This document shows positions 45,403-54,670 of a stretch of 64,000 nt of DNA, piece after piece. Both the position numbers and the translations under genes were made by a program. Numbering within the stretch: position 1 is the first letter of the stretch; each line of letters starts with the position of its first letter. Location of the stretch: positions 1,178,001 to 1,242,000 of the forward strand of contig CAVZDY010000003.1 in the NCBI GenBank assembly GCA_963774195.1, in the 5' to 3' direction. This DNA is from Roseiarcus sp963774195 (GTDB taxonomy: Bacteria; Pseudomonadota; Alphaproteobacteria; Rhizobiales; Beijerinckiaceae). The notes beneath the pieces are model-generated. The model worked only from the letters and a program-made list of their open reading frames with translations. It did not search any database and was not told the DNA's origin.

Positions 45403-45889
45403 CGATAGTGCCCATTATCGTTGATGGGCACTATCCTCGTGCCGCTCCTCGCGCACTATCGCTCATAAGCTCCCGTTGCATAGGCGGCCTTCGGCGGAGG
45501 CTTACGGGCGTTGTGGTCATCGAGGAAGCGGTTAGAGGCGGCATGGAGGTCGGCGACGGATCGGAGGACGCCGCGCTTGAGGCGACGCTTGGTCACAGGA
45601 TGGCGAAGAAGCGTTCGACGGCGTTGAGCCAGGACGCTGAGGTCGGCGTGAAGCGGAAGGTCGAGCGCGGATGGTGCGTCAGCCATCGCCGCACGGCGGG
45701 ATGCTTATGAGCGGCGTGATTGTCGAGAATCGCGTGGGGTCGTCTTTCCGGCGGGGACCTCGCGCTCGACGGCGTTGAGGAAGCGGATAAACACCTGATG
45801 ACGATGGCGCTGCATGGTTGTGAATCGGCTCAGACGTATGCTCCCTCCAACCGCACATTTTTCCGTGGGATATGGGGCCGATCGGCATT

Positions 45890-46355
45890 TAGACCCCTCG
45901 CCGATTCACATATTTCGGGGTGCAGCTGGGTGCCAGCGTTCGATCTCGCCGCCGTCGGGCCACCTAACGCGCCGGCGGGCCCCACGATTGCGGCGCTATA
46001 CGCCAATCTTAAATGCGAGCTTTACCAGGCAGCGAACGATCGTACGGTGATCGCTGGCTACAAGGACGATCCCAGCCTGCCGGCGCATTTTGGTCCAGAG
46101 CCGCCCACGACAGCTTCGGGCAAACCAGACGAAGGCCGCATCTTCAATCTCCAAAATCTATTCGAAGAAATTGAATTTGTGCCACTCAATAAAGCAGCTC
46201 CGTACGAGTACGCGCCAAAAATGGTTCGCGGCACTCCTCGATGGGCGAACTATTTGCCGCCTTGTTCGGCCAAATCCGCGGACACGAAAGCGAGCGCTGT
46301 CGCGACGGCTCACACGATGAATATGCAGACGACACGTGGCAGCACAAGCCTTTAG
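45890..46355 (+). pseudogene. Lipoprotein-like remnant
   Basis: The open frame contains SGCSWVPAFDLAAVGPPNAP, resembling a lipobox Cys and mature start, then GPTIAALYANLKCELYQAAN and RIFNLQNLFEEIEFV, and a low-quality tail. The hydrophobic signal peptide expected before the Cys is absent, because the upstream bases belong to the IS630-type remnant. I infer a lipoprotein gene that lost its 5' end, and perhaps its 3' end, to insertion. I cannot assign a family. Confidence 0.35.
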
Positions 46356-46475
46356 GCCTTGCGTCAGCGCTGATCTCCGTCGTTCAAGCTGATATCAACG
46401 CGAGCGCGCCTGCTTGGTGCTATTCGGCCGGGGGGCGACGGCGACCGACGCGGCAGAGTTCAGGTAGGATCACGA

Positions 46476-48182
46476 CTAGGCCAGCCCCGCCCTCTGAAGG
46501 TAGGCGTTCATTGCGCCGATGATGTAGTCAGCAGCGTCCTTCTCGGTGAGTTTGGCCCCAACCCATGCTAGGGCCGCTTTCCCAGGGTCGCCGGCAATTT
46601 CCGTTTGGACAATCGATCGGAAGCGCTTTTCGATGGTTTCGCGATAACTCTCAGGATCCAGGGCGCCCTTCGGCCATTTGTCCAGGGCAGCGTCCTCCGC
46701 CGCATTCCCTACGACCGGAATGATGGGTAGGAACCCGACGCCTGCCGCCTTACCGAATTTGACCCGATCGTCTGGATCCCAGCCATTGAATAGAGAGTTG
46801 TTTTCGCCGAGGACAAATTCCTCGCGCAGGAATTTTTGGCAGTTCATGCGTCCCAGCAGGTAATCGAACCGCATGAACTCAGGGCAGGCGAAGCCGATGA
46901 AAGCTCCCACGCCGCTGCTGGTGATGGCGTCCGAGCCGGTGACCTGCTTTCCCTGCTCGTCAATCCGCGCCGGGGTCAGCATGAAACGGCTGAAGATGTT
47001 GGAGTCGCCGGCCATCAGGAGGTCAGAGGTGTCATAGCGGGTCTGCTCTATGAGCGCCGTGACCATCGCGCCGAGTTCGTTGGGAACAGTCGTATGCTCT
47101 TTCGGACCCAGGTCGGCCTTGCCAGCGAACGGATCAATCAGCCAGACGGCACGGTTCGCTACATTCGGATCGCGCGGATTGCGATTGAGGAGCCCTGCCA
47201 GTGTGGTGCGCGCAAGCTGAACCGGCTCGTTGTCCGTTGTGCCCCCATCGACGGTCAGGAACTGCCAGAGATCTGGAACTTCGCCGCTGTCTGAGCGCAT
47301 GGACTCCCAATCCGGACGAAGGACCATGTAGGTGTCGGGCTTCATTTCGCCGGGGTAGGGAACAACGCGGTAGCGGTAGTGATTTGTTGGCCGCGTCAGA
47401 GAACGCGCGGGGAAGCCCACCGGGAACGCGGCGGTTGCTCTGGCCGCCAGACTGAAGTCGTCCCAACTCACCTTCTGAGGCAATTCATCGCCATCAAACG
47501 ACAAGACCTGTTCGTCCGGCCTCGGTTCGCCGAGCGTTTGCCCGGGATAGAGCACAGCAAAGCGCAGATAGTCGGCGTGGTCGACGTAGGTCTGACTGAG
47601 GGTAGGGCTGATCTCCATCTTGTAGGGAATGCCGCGCAAATTGGTGACCGTCAGTGTGAGGCGCAACGGACCGGCCACCCAATCGCGGGCATGCGCCTTG
47701 CCCTCGCCAAAGCTTGCGATCAGCCGCGCCCCTTCGTCGATTGGTTTCCCGTTCAGGAACGAAGGAAGGTTGTCCTTGACGTCGCTGACGTCGAGAAAGT
47801 CGGTGAGGCGCAGCGTGTTGACCCAGATGTCGTACAGCGGATTTCCGGTCGAGACATTGTCGTTCAAAGGGGCCTTGACGATAGGAGGGAAGCTATAGCC
47901 GAGAGCGCGCGCGGCGATCGCCGCGTTTACGCCGCCTCCCGACGTTCCGGTGATCAGTTTCAATATCACCTTGTGCGGAGGAGCTTCTCGTTTCGCTTTG
48001 GCAGCCGAAAAGCAGTCGAGCGCCTCGATCAGAAAATCGATGGCGCCGGCGGTGTACGCTCCTGCCGAAACCGTGCCGCCTAGAACGAGAGCGAACTCGA
48101 ACGTGCCCGGTGCGACATCTGGCACGTTGAGAAACAATCGCTCGATTTCGTCCTTGTCCGGAATCGTCTGATCGACTGCCAT
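46476..48182 (-). CDS. Patatin-like phospholipase
   Basis: A 568-residue patatin-fold lipid acyl hydrolase. The oxyanion motif is LVLGGTVSAGAYTAGAIDFL (about residues 32-51), the nucleophile elbow GTSGGGVNAAIAARALG (about residue 79), and the catalytic Asp is in LTVDGGTTDNEP (about residue 318). The long C-terminal half is typical of the large bacterial members. It lacks a signal peptide, so it acts in the cytoplasm or at the inner membrane. Patatins are known effectors in several anti-phage systems, but here there is no adjacent sensor or cyclase gene. Confidence 0.9.
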   Translation of the reverse strand: MAVDQTIPDKDEIERLFLNVPDVAPGTFEFALVLGGTVSAGAYTAGAIDFLIEALDCFSAAKAKREAPPHKVILKLITGTSGGGVNAAIAARALGYSFPPIVKAPLNDNVSTGNPLYDIWVNTLRLTDFLDVSDVKDNLPSFLNGKPIDEGARLIASFGEGKAHARDWVAGPLRLTLTVTNLRGIPYKMEISPTLSQTYVDHADYLRFAVLYPGQTLGEPRPDEQVLSFDGDELPQKVSWDDFSLAARATAAFPVGFPARSLTRPTNHYRYRVVPYPGEMKPDTYMVLRPDWESMRSDSGEVPDLWQFLTVDGGTTDNEPVQLARTTLAGLLNRNPRDPNVANRAVWLIDPFAGKADLGPKEHTTVPNELGAMVTALIEQTRYDTSDLLMAGDSNIFSRFMLTPARIDEQGKQVTGSDAITSSGVGAFIGFACPEFMRFDYLLGRMNCQKFLREEFVLGENNSLFNGWDPDDRVKFGKAAGVGFLPIIPVVGNAAEDAALDKWPKGALDPESYRETIEKRFRSIVQTEIAGDPGKAALAWVGAKLTEKDAADYIIGAMNAYLQRAGLA

Positions 48183-48610
48183 CGGTATCGCCCCTCGTCT
48201 CTGTGGCCACTAGTCGTTGGCTGCCTAGGCATGTAGTCAGCCTTGTAGTTCTCCTGACACTAGGAGCGTCGAAAACCAGCGGCGAGCGCCGCGGGGTTTG
48301 AGCTCGTCGCAACACGGCTTTATCTTTTTTTGTGTGCTTGCTTGGAGCCAACGTTTTCGTAGTGCTCTTTACGTCGTTGTGCGCCTTATTGCTCTGTTGA
48401 GTCGCTGCTACCTCTGCCTCCTCCGTACTTACGTTCGCAAGCAAGGCGGCCATATTCAATCCAAATGGCAGGCGAAACATGCGGTGGTGTGAGTGGCCGC
48501 GGAGCCCGCTCGACGAGATGATGGCCCTTTGCGCGGCTATAAGCAACGTGAATACGGGTCCTCTTTGGATCTCTGACCCGCTTTAATATGTTCGACAGCA
48601 CGAATCATCA
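48183..48610. other. Divergent intergenic region
   Basis: About 430 bases between the patatin gene and the MT-A70 gene, of lower GC than the flanks. It must hold both promoters. Short open frames here (for example 48298-48492) lack credible starts. I see no repeat or RNA gene. Confidence 0.4.
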
Positions 48611-49336
48611 ATGGTCCGATCGATTCGAAACGTTAAGGACGCCGCCTTGGCCGCCAAACCCGAACTCTCCAAAGCATCAATCGATCTTCTCGGCTTCGCC
48701 AATGACGTCAAATTCGGGACTGTTATGGCCGACCCGCCGTGGCAGTTCGCAAACCGCACCGGTAAGATGGCACCGGAGCACAAGCGCCTTTCGCGATACG
48801 CGACGATGACACTCTCGGACATCTGCGCGCTGCCAGTTTCTCAAATTACAGCGCCAGCGGCGCACCTATACCTCTGGGTGCCAAATGCGCTGTTGCCGGA
48901 AGGTCTCGCTGTCATGAGGGCGTGGGGATTCCAGTACAAATCCAACATCGTGTGGCACAAGCTACGTAAAGACGGAGGGTCCGATGGTCGAGGCGTGGGC
49001 TTTTATTTTCGTAACGTGACAGAGCTGATCCTGTTCGGCGTGCGCGGCAAGAACGCGCGGACGCTTCAGCCAGGCAGAACGCAGGTCAATTACATCGGCA
49101 CCAGGAAGCGCGAGCACTCCCGGAAGCCCGATGAGCAATACGGCATCATCGAGTCGTGCTCGGTCGGCCCGTACCTTGAGATGTTCGGCCGCGGCGTGCG
49201 AAAGGGTTGGCAGACATGGGGCAACCAAGCCGACGCTTCCTACGAGCCAACCTGGAAGACATATTCGAATCACAGCCAGTCAGCTCGCCAATGCGAGGAA
49301 CCTCTTATGGAACCGGTTGCGAAACTCGCAATTTGA
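48611..49336 (+). CDS. MT-A70-family adenine-N6 methyltransferase
   Basis: A 241-residue methyltransferase. The catalytic DPPW is in MADPPWQFANRTG (residues 41-44), followed by YATMTLSDICALPVSQI, HLYLWVPNALLPEGLAVMRA, YKSNIVWHKLRKDG and a C-terminal PYLEMFGRG. In bacteria these enzymes methylate adenine in DNA, usually in phage or accessory regions. ATG 48611 begins the protein 70 bases or so after a T-rich segment. It is followed after 100 bases by the unknown 364-residue gene on the same strand. Confidence 0.9.
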   Translation: MVRSIRNVKDAALAAKPELSKASIDLLGFANDVKFGTVMADPPWQFANRTGKMAPEHKRLSRYATMTLSDICALPVSQITAPAAHLYLWVPNALLPEGLAVMRAWGFQYKSNIVWHKLRKDGGSDGRGVGFYFRNVTELILFGVRGKNARTLQPGRTQVNYIGTRKREHSRKPDEQYGIIESCSVGPYLEMFGRGVRKGWQTWGNQADASYEPTWKTYSNHSQSARQCEEPLMEPVAKLAI

Positions 49337-49437
49337 GCGGCGAGCCTAACAAGTCGCGGCGAATCTGTTGAAATGGCTTGTAACGCAACGATCTTCCGGT
49401 CAGTATCGCGGCACCAAACAAATGGCCGACAAGGTCG

Positions 49438-50532
49438 ATGGCGGACGACGATGATATTTGGAAGCCGGGCAGTTTCACCAAGAATTTTTCTTGGGGAAGA
49501 GAGCACGGGTTTATCAAATTATACGAAAGTATCAGGATTGGCTTCGACAACAAGTTAGCGGACGTGTCGCGTGACAAGTTCCGCGAGCGCGTCGCCCAGA
49601 TTGGACGTCCAGACTTCATTCCGATCAACTTCTTCCTATTCAATCGAACAGCGAATGGGACAGTCGACATCGTTGTCGACGAGTTGGTGTTCCAGGCGCT
49701 GACGGCGCCGCATTCTGTCCGTTTTGACAAGCTGGCGCTGTTCGCCTTCCATCTTAGTTACGTCGGTAAGTTCAACCGCGCGTCGCGTTCGCAGCGGTAT
49801 CCGGCGGCGTGGGCGCGCGACTACGTCAAGACGAGATTGGCTGGCGAATTCAAGTGGGACACGAGCAAGGTCACTGCGGAAAACTTCGAGAAGTTCCTGC
49901 AAACCAATCCGAGATACAGGGCCAAGACGGCGCGTAAAGTAGCGACAAACGTTATGCACCTTTACCGAATCGGGCGTCTCAAGGACCTGGAGGCGCAGCG
50001 TGTCGAACGTTGGTGGGTTGACGCGCTGTTTCTCACGCTAGATCGCGTGATCGAGGACCGCAAACTAGATCGGCTGCCGACGCCGGATGCACAGCTCCCT
50101 ACGTTCCTCAAACAGGCAGACTTTCTTGCCATTTCCGGTCCTGGAAGCCTCGAAAAGAACCTAGCTGCCACTCACCTGGTGCGCCTCTACGCGGCCTGCG
50201 GAGGCCGCGAGAGATTCTCGGACGACGCCGTCCGCGAGCGAACAATGATGCGGATCGGGGACCTCGAACAGTTAGTCAACCCAAACGACGCCGCTCCGAT
50301 AGGGGCCGTCCACCCGACAAACTCGCGCGTCTTAAAGAGCATCCCGGCGTTGTGCGCGATGCTCGCAGTATATGCGGGCTTTGAAATCGTGTCGGCGCTC
50401 CATCTCGATAGCTTCGATCCGGAAAGCTTCTCGCGTCAGCGCACTCGTGAAGCGCTCATAAAGTTGAGGGAAGCGGGTATCGAGCCGACGATAAGTGTCG
50501 AGGATTTGCTTAAAATGACGAGGGGCAAGTGA
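49438..50532 (+). CDS. Unrecognised 364-residue protein upstream of a PIN gene
   Basis: I do not recognise the family. The product is soluble, mixed charged and probably mostly helical, with WKPGSFTKNFSWGREHGFIK near the start, a VDELVFQALTAPHSVRFDKL segment, AFHLSYVGKFNRASRSQRYP, and a tail ending SVEDLLKMTRGK. Its stop overlaps the GTG start of the PIN-domain gene (GTGA), so the two are translationally coupled. That arrangement suggests a partner or regulator of the PIN protein, or a substrate-recognition subunit. Confidence 0.7.
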   Translation: MADDDDIWKPGSFTKNFSWGREHGFIKLYESIRIGFDNKLADVSRDKFRERVAQIGRPDFIPINFFLFNRTANGTVDIVVDELVFQALTAPHSVRFDKLALFAFHLSYVGKFNRASRSQRYPAAWARDYVKTRLAGEFKWDTSKVTAENFEKFLQTNPRYRAKTARKVATNVMHLYRIGRLKDLEAQRVERWWVDALFLTLDRVIEDRKLDRLPTPDAQLPTFLKQADFLAISGPGSLEKNLAATHLVRLYAACGGRERFSDDAVRERTMMRIGDLEQLVNPNDAAPIGAVHPTNSRVLKSIPALCAMLAVYAGFEIVSALHLDSFDPESFSRQRTREALIKLREAGIEPTISVEDLLKMTRGK

Positions 50533-50972
50533 CAACGTTCATCGACACATGCGTGCTCATCTCCGGCATGAAGAGCGGCGCCAAGCAAGAGGCCCACACG
50601 GATTGGGCGAAGGCCACGCTTGAGGAACTCAAGGAGAAGGGACCGGTGATTATCGTGGATCTGGTCTACGCCGAGCTATCGGTCGCGATGGCGTCAAAAG
50701 GCGACACTGATCAAACCATAAAAGATCTCGGCCTCGAACGTTTACCTAACGACGATAGCGTTCTCTTCAGGGCTGGACAGGCACTGAAGCGTTATCGAGC
50801 CAACAAAGGCGAGAACAAACGTGTGATCGCAGACTTTATAATTGGCGCTGCGGCAGAATTGAATGGTTGTGCGTTGGCGACGATCAACGGCAACGACTTC
50901 AAGACTTATTTCCCGAAGCTCACTTTGATCCAACCGTCTGATGGGCCCGCAAGGAACCCTGGCGGGGCGTGA
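50529..50972 (+). CDS. PIN-domain protein (putative ribonuclease)
   Basis: A 147-residue PIN-fold nuclease. The acidic residues are in place: TTFIDTCVLISGM (Asp 6), IVDLVYAELSVAMA (Glu), KRVIADFIIGAAAELNG (Asp), and ATINGNDFKTYFP (Asp). PIN domains cleave RNA and are the toxins of VapBC systems, but the usual small antitoxin is not present; instead the gene starts (GTG 50529) inside the stop of a 364-residue gene. It is 107 bases upstream of the sacsin-like ATPase gene. Confidence 0.85.
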   Translation: MTTFIDTCVLISGMKSGAKQEAHTDWAKATLEELKEKGPVIIVDLVYAELSVAMASKGDTDQTIKDLGLERLPNDDSVLFRAGQALKRYRANKGENKRVIADFIIGAAAELNGCALATINGNDFKTYFPKLTLIQPSDGPARNPGGA

Positions 50973-51603
50973 GGTTCGGCAGGCGACCGAAAGGTGCCCT
51001 TTACCTGCGCGACGAAGCGCGGATGTGATTTCGGATGCCACCCAAATCGCCGCGCATGAAACCTTAGAGGCGGGTCACAATGTCGCAAGTAAGAGAACCT
51101 TTTCTCACGAGCGTGGGCGTGACTGATGCCGAAATAGGCGCGGAAGCTGCTCGTCTCATCTGGGACGACGCGCCGGAGGTGGATGAGATACAAGATCCCC
51201 GGACAGAAGAATTCGCAACAGCGGTTTTGGACGGACTGACGAAGGCGCTCGCTGGTTCTCCCGGTATCATCAAGAAGATGATGGGGAGCGCCACTGCGGC
51301 GGCGGAGGATCTAAACGTTGGTCCGTTCCAGGGGCTAGTGGAAGTCATCCAGAATGCTGACGACGTCCACGCGAGTGAGGTGCGGTTTGCCGTCCGCAGC
51401 GTTGCCGGCAGGCGAGAGCTCCTGGTGGTCCACAACGGGAACCCGGTCACCTTCCAGCATGTGCTCGCTATGGCGCTCCCGTTCCTGACTACGAAGACCC
51501 GCCGGATCGATCAACGGGGTCGGTTCGGGATTGGCTTGAAGACCGTTTCCCTCCGCCGAGGACCATCTTGCGAGTGATGCTCTGGGCGTGAAGACTTAGG
51601 CGT

Positions 51604-52014
51604 ATGCCTAGTCATACGCCTATGCCGAAGGTTTCCCGGCTCGATGTGATCACGACCGGTTCGCGCCGGCGCTGGAGCGCGGAGGAGAAGGAGCGGATCG
51701 TCGCAGAGAGTTTTGAGGGATCTCGGCGCGTGTCGGCCACTGCGCGGCGATACGGGCTTTCGACGTCGCAGTTGTTCACTTGGCGCCGGCAAGCCGGTTC
51801 CTCGGCATCAACGCGAACAGCGACGACATTCACGCCGGCGTTTATCGCGAGCGAGGCGCATGAGATCGCGCGCACGCCGGCCTCGGTTTCAACGGCTGGC
51901 GCCATGGGTCGCATGGAGATCGTGCTGGCGAGCGGGCACAAAATCGTGGTGGGGCCGGATTTCGACGCCGCCGCTTTGGCTCGGATTCTAGACGTGCTGG
52001 ATCGGCGAGCATGA
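51604..52014 (+). CDS. tnpA: IS66 accessory protein TnpA (copy 2)
   Basis: A 136-residue Orf1 protein with the helix-turn-helix RRWSAEEKERIVAESFEGSR and RRYGLSTSQLFTWRRQAG, and the conserved C-terminal GRMEIVLASGHKIVVGPDFD. ATG 51604 or 51622 may be the start. Its stop overlaps the tnpB start (ATGA). Confidence 0.92.
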   Translation: MPSHTPMPKVSRLDVITTGSRRRWSAEEKERIVAESFEGSRRVSATARRYGLSTSQLFTWRRQAGSSASTRTATTFTPAFIASEAHEIARTPASVSTAGAMGRMEIVLASGHKIVVGPDFDAAALARILDVLDRRA

Positions 52015-52331
52015 TCTCGGTTCCCTCTGGACTGCGCGTCTGGCTCGCGGGCGGCGTGACCGACCTGCGGCGAGGCATGGACGGGTTGGCGCTCCAAGTT
52101 CAGCAAGGGCTTGGCCGCGACCCGCACGCCGGCGATCTTTTTGTCTTCCGCGGGCGGCGAGGAACCTCGATAAAGGTTCTCTGGCATGACGGCGTGGGGA
52201 TGTCGTTGTATGCGAAGCGATTAGAGCATGGTCGGTTTATCTGGCCAAGCCCGGCGGACGGCGCCGTTGCCATTTCGGCCGCTCAACTTGGTTATCTGCT
52301 CGACGGAATCGATTGGCGAAATCCGCGTTGA
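52011..52331 (+). CDS. tnpB: IS66 accessory protein TnpB (copy 2)
   Basis: A 106-residue Orf2 protein with LRVWLAGGVTDLRRGMDGLA and LFVFRGRRGTSIKVLWHDGV. It is coupled to tnpA by an ATGA overlap. Confidence 0.95.
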   Translation: MISVPSGLRVWLAGGVTDLRRGMDGLALQVQQGLGRDPHAGDLFVFRGRRGTSIKVLWHDGVGMSLYAKRLEHGRFIWPSPADGAVAISAAQLGYLLDGIDWRNPR

Positions 52332-52430
52332 ACTCATCGTCCGCGCGCCGCGGGATAGAGCCGCGACATTTTGACTCACCCGCGATTTAGGGGCGCCACA
52401 AATCGCGAGGTTTGTGCTTCTGTCGCTCTC

Positions 52431-54086
52431 ATGACGGCCCAAGAGCAACCTCTTCTCGACGACATCGAAGCGCTGAAAGCGGCGCTCGTCGTCGAGCGCG
52501 AGCGCCGGATCATGGCGGAGGCGGAAGCGGCCGCGGCGAAGGCCAAGACGTCAGGCAACGAGGCGCTGATCGCGCATTTGCAACTCCAGATCGAGAAGAT
52601 GCGGCGGGAGCTTTTCGGATCTCGGTCCGAACGATCAGCGCGCCTTCTCGACCAACTCGAACTGCAACTCGAAGAGCTGGACACGACAGCGAGCGAAGAC
52701 GAACTGGCCGCCGAACAAGCCGAGACGAAAAGCAAGACGACGATGGTGATGGCTTTCGCGCGCAAGCGGCCGTCGCGCAAACCGTTTCCCGATCATCTGC
52801 CGCGCGAGCGCGTGGTGATCGCGTCGCCGACGACCTGCGCCTGTTGCGGCGGCTCGCGGTTGTCGAAACTCGGAGAGGACGTCACCGAGACGCTCGAAGT
52901 CGTGCCGCGCCAGTGGAAGGTCATCCAGCACGTGCGCGAGAAGTTCTCCTGCCGCGATTGCGAGAGCATAAGCCAGGCGCCCGCGCCGTTCCATGTCGTT
53001 CCGCGCGGCTGGGCCGGCCCGAGCCTCTTGGCGATGATCGTCTTCGAGAAGTTTGGTCAGCACCAGCCGCTGAACCGCCAGGCCGAGCGCTACGCGCGCG
53101 AAGGCGTGCCGCTGAGCCTGTCGACGCTAGCCGATCAGGTCGGCGCCTGCGTCCATGTCCTGAACCCGATCTTCGATCGGATAGAAGCACACGTCCTGGC
53201 CGCAGAGCGTTTGCATGGGGACGACACCAAGGTTCCGGTGCTCGCCAAAGGCAAAACCGACACCGGTCGATGTTGGGTGTACGTTCGCGACGACCATCCG
53301 TTCGGCGGACCGGCGCCGCCGGCTGCGGTGTTCTATTATTCTCGCGATCGATCCGGCGAACATCCTCGGCGCCATCTCTCGAACTATGCCGGCATTCTTC
53401 AGGCCGACGCCTATGCCGGGTACGACAAGCTTTACGAACCCAGCCGCGCGCCCGGTTCGGTCGCGCAAGCCGCGTGCTGGGCGCACGCGCGGCGCAAGTT
53501 CTTCGTCTTGGCCGACATCGAGGCTGCCGCGCGACGGAAGTCCCAAGGCAAGACCCCGCTCGTTCTGTCCCCGGTCGCGTTGGAGGCCGTCAAGCGGATC
53601 GACGCCCTGTTCGAGATCGAGCGCGCCATCAACGGCCTCGATGCCGACACTCGCATGGCGACGCGCGCGAAACAAAGCGCGCCGATCGTCGACGCCTTTC
53701 ATTCCTGGATCCGGGGGGAACGCGCCAAGCTCTCTCGCCATCACGATCTCGCCAAGGCCATGGACTACATGCTCAACCGCTGGGACGCTTTTGTGCGTTT
53801 CCTCGACGACGGACGGGTTTGCCTGAGCAACAACGCGGCCGAAAGAGCCCTGAGGGGAATTGCCCTTGGAAGAAAGTCGTGGCTGTTCGCCGGCTCCGAC
53901 CGCGGCGGCGTGCGGGCGGCGAGCCTTTACAGCCTTATCGTCTCCGCGAAGATGAATAATGTCGACCCACAGGCATGGCTGGCCGACGTGCTGGCGCGGA
54001 TCGCCGATCATCCTGTGCATCGGCTCGACGAACTCCTGCCGTGGAACTGGGCGAACGATCGGGAGCCCCGTAAACTGGCGGCATGA
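52431..54086 (+). CDS. tnpC: IS66 transposase TnpC (copy 2)
   Basis: A 551-residue DDE transposase, with an N-terminal coiled coil, PTTCACCGGSRLSKLGEDVT (zinc-binding), RLHGDDTKVPVLAKGKTDTG, YAGILQADAYAGYDKLYEPS and the C-terminal NNAAERALRGIALGRKSWLF. ATG 52431 is chosen over an upstream in-frame start because MTAQEQPLLDDIEALK is the family beginning. Its last bases overlap the passenger gene start. Confidence 0.95.
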   Translation: MTAQEQPLLDDIEALKAALVVERERRIMAEAEAAAAKAKTSGNEALIAHLQLQIEKMRRELFGSRSERSARLLDQLELQLEELDTTASEDELAAEQAETKSKTTMVMAFARKRPSRKPFPDHLPRERVVIASPTTCACCGGSRLSKLGEDVTETLEVVPRQWKVIQHVREKFSCRDCESISQAPAPFHVVPRGWAGPSLLAMIVFEKFGQHQPLNRQAERYAREGVPLSLSTLADQVGACVHVLNPIFDRIEAHVLAAERLHGDDTKVPVLAKGKTDTGRCWVYVRDDHPFGGPAPPAAVFYYSRDRSGEHPRRHLSNYAGILQADAYAGYDKLYEPSRAPGSVAQAACWAHARRKFFVLADIEAAARRKSQGKTPLVLSPVALEAVKRIDALFEIERAINGLDADTRMATRAKQSAPIVDAFHSWIRGERAKLSRHHDLAKAMDYMLNRWDAFVRFLDDGRVCLSNNAAERALRGIALGRKSWLFAGSDRGGVRAASLYSLIVSAKMNNVDPQAWLADVLARIADHPVHRLDELLPWNWANDREPRKLAA

Positions 54087-54670
54087 CCGCCGCCGTCTTT
54101 CGCCTCAAAGTCACGCTCGACGACGTCGAACCCAAAGTTCAGCGTCGGATCGAGGTTCCCGCCGACATCAAATTGGATAGGCTGCATTTGACGCTGCAAG
54201 CCGCCTTGGGCTGGACGAATAGCCATCTCTTTGAAATCCGCGCGCGCGACACAGGATGGGGCTTACCGGATCCCGATTGGCTCGACGGTCCGCTCGACGC
54301 GCGCAAAGCCAAGCTCATGGACGTCCTCGAAGACGCGGGAACGAAGACGCTCCGCTATCTCTACGACTTCGGCGACGGTTGGGAGCACACGATCAAGGTC
54401 GAGCGCTTGGCGAACCCCGAACCCAACGTCGCCTATCCCAGATTGATCGAGGCGTCCGGCCGCTGTCCACCCGAGGATGTCGGCGGATCCTGGGGATACG
54501 CCGAAATGATCGAAGCCCTCGGCGATCCGAAACATGAGCGCCACGACGAAATGCGCGAGTGGGCGGGCGACGACTTCGATCCGCACGCTTTCGACGCCGA
54601 ACGTCTAAAGGACGACGTCGCCGTGCTCGCGAAGCGCTGGGCGAAAAAGCCAACTCGGAAGAAGTCGTAA
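54083..54670 (+). CDS. pRiA4b ORF-3-like protein (IS66 passenger)
   Basis: A 195-residue protein of the plasmid pRiA4b ORF-3 family (PF07929 type), with FRLKVTLDDVEPKVQRRIEV, LHLTLQAALGWTNSHLFEI, LRYLYDFGDGWEHTIKVE and DVGGSWGYAEMIEALGDPKH. The function is unknown. The start ATG 54083 overlaps the tnpC stop (ATGA) and the gene lies inside the right end of the IS66, so it moves with the element. Confidence 0.9.
   Translation: MTAAVFRLKVTLDDVEPKVQRRIEVPADIKLDRLHLTLQAALGWTNSHLFEIRARDTGWGLPDPDWLDGPLDARKAKLMDVLEDAGTKTLRYLYDFGDGWEHTIKVERLANPEPNVAYPRLIEASGRCPPEDVGGSWGYAEMIEALGDPKHERHDEMREWAGDDFDPHAFDAERLKDDVAVLAKRWAKKPTRKKS

Larger units (their letters stand above)
42943..45505 (-). mobile_element. 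IS66-family insertion sequence, copy 1
   Basis: A 2563-bp element with tnpA, tnpB and tnpC on the minus strand. It is bounded by an 8-bp target duplication GGGCGTTG (42935-42942 and 45506-45513), the usual IS66 size. The ends are GTAACCATCCGG on the left and, read inwards from the right, GTAAGCCTCCGC. All three genes are intact, so it may be active. Confidence 0.93.
42853..45830 (-). pseudogene. Decayed IS630-type transposase interrupted by IS66
   Basis: Reading down the minus strand from about 45830: TTMQRHRHQVFIRFLNAVER, then (after a one-base shift near 45765) HAAHKHPAVRRWLTHHPR and FTPTSASWLNAVERFFAIL, a further two-base shift, and KRRLKRGVLRSVADLHAA with NRFLDDHN. The IS66 at 42943-45505 interrupts here. 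On its other side the gene resumes NAQSKPLQWVADPDKIVPAV and RRGHQALESI. The N-terminal half is missing. Duplicated GGGCGTTG at both junctions confirms the insertion. Confidence 0.8.

Noticed and set aside
46476..48182. Patatin as effector of a CBASS-like system
   Set aside because: No cyclase (CD-NTase) or ubiquitin-like accessory genes are adjacent, so I keep it as a stand-alone phospholipase.
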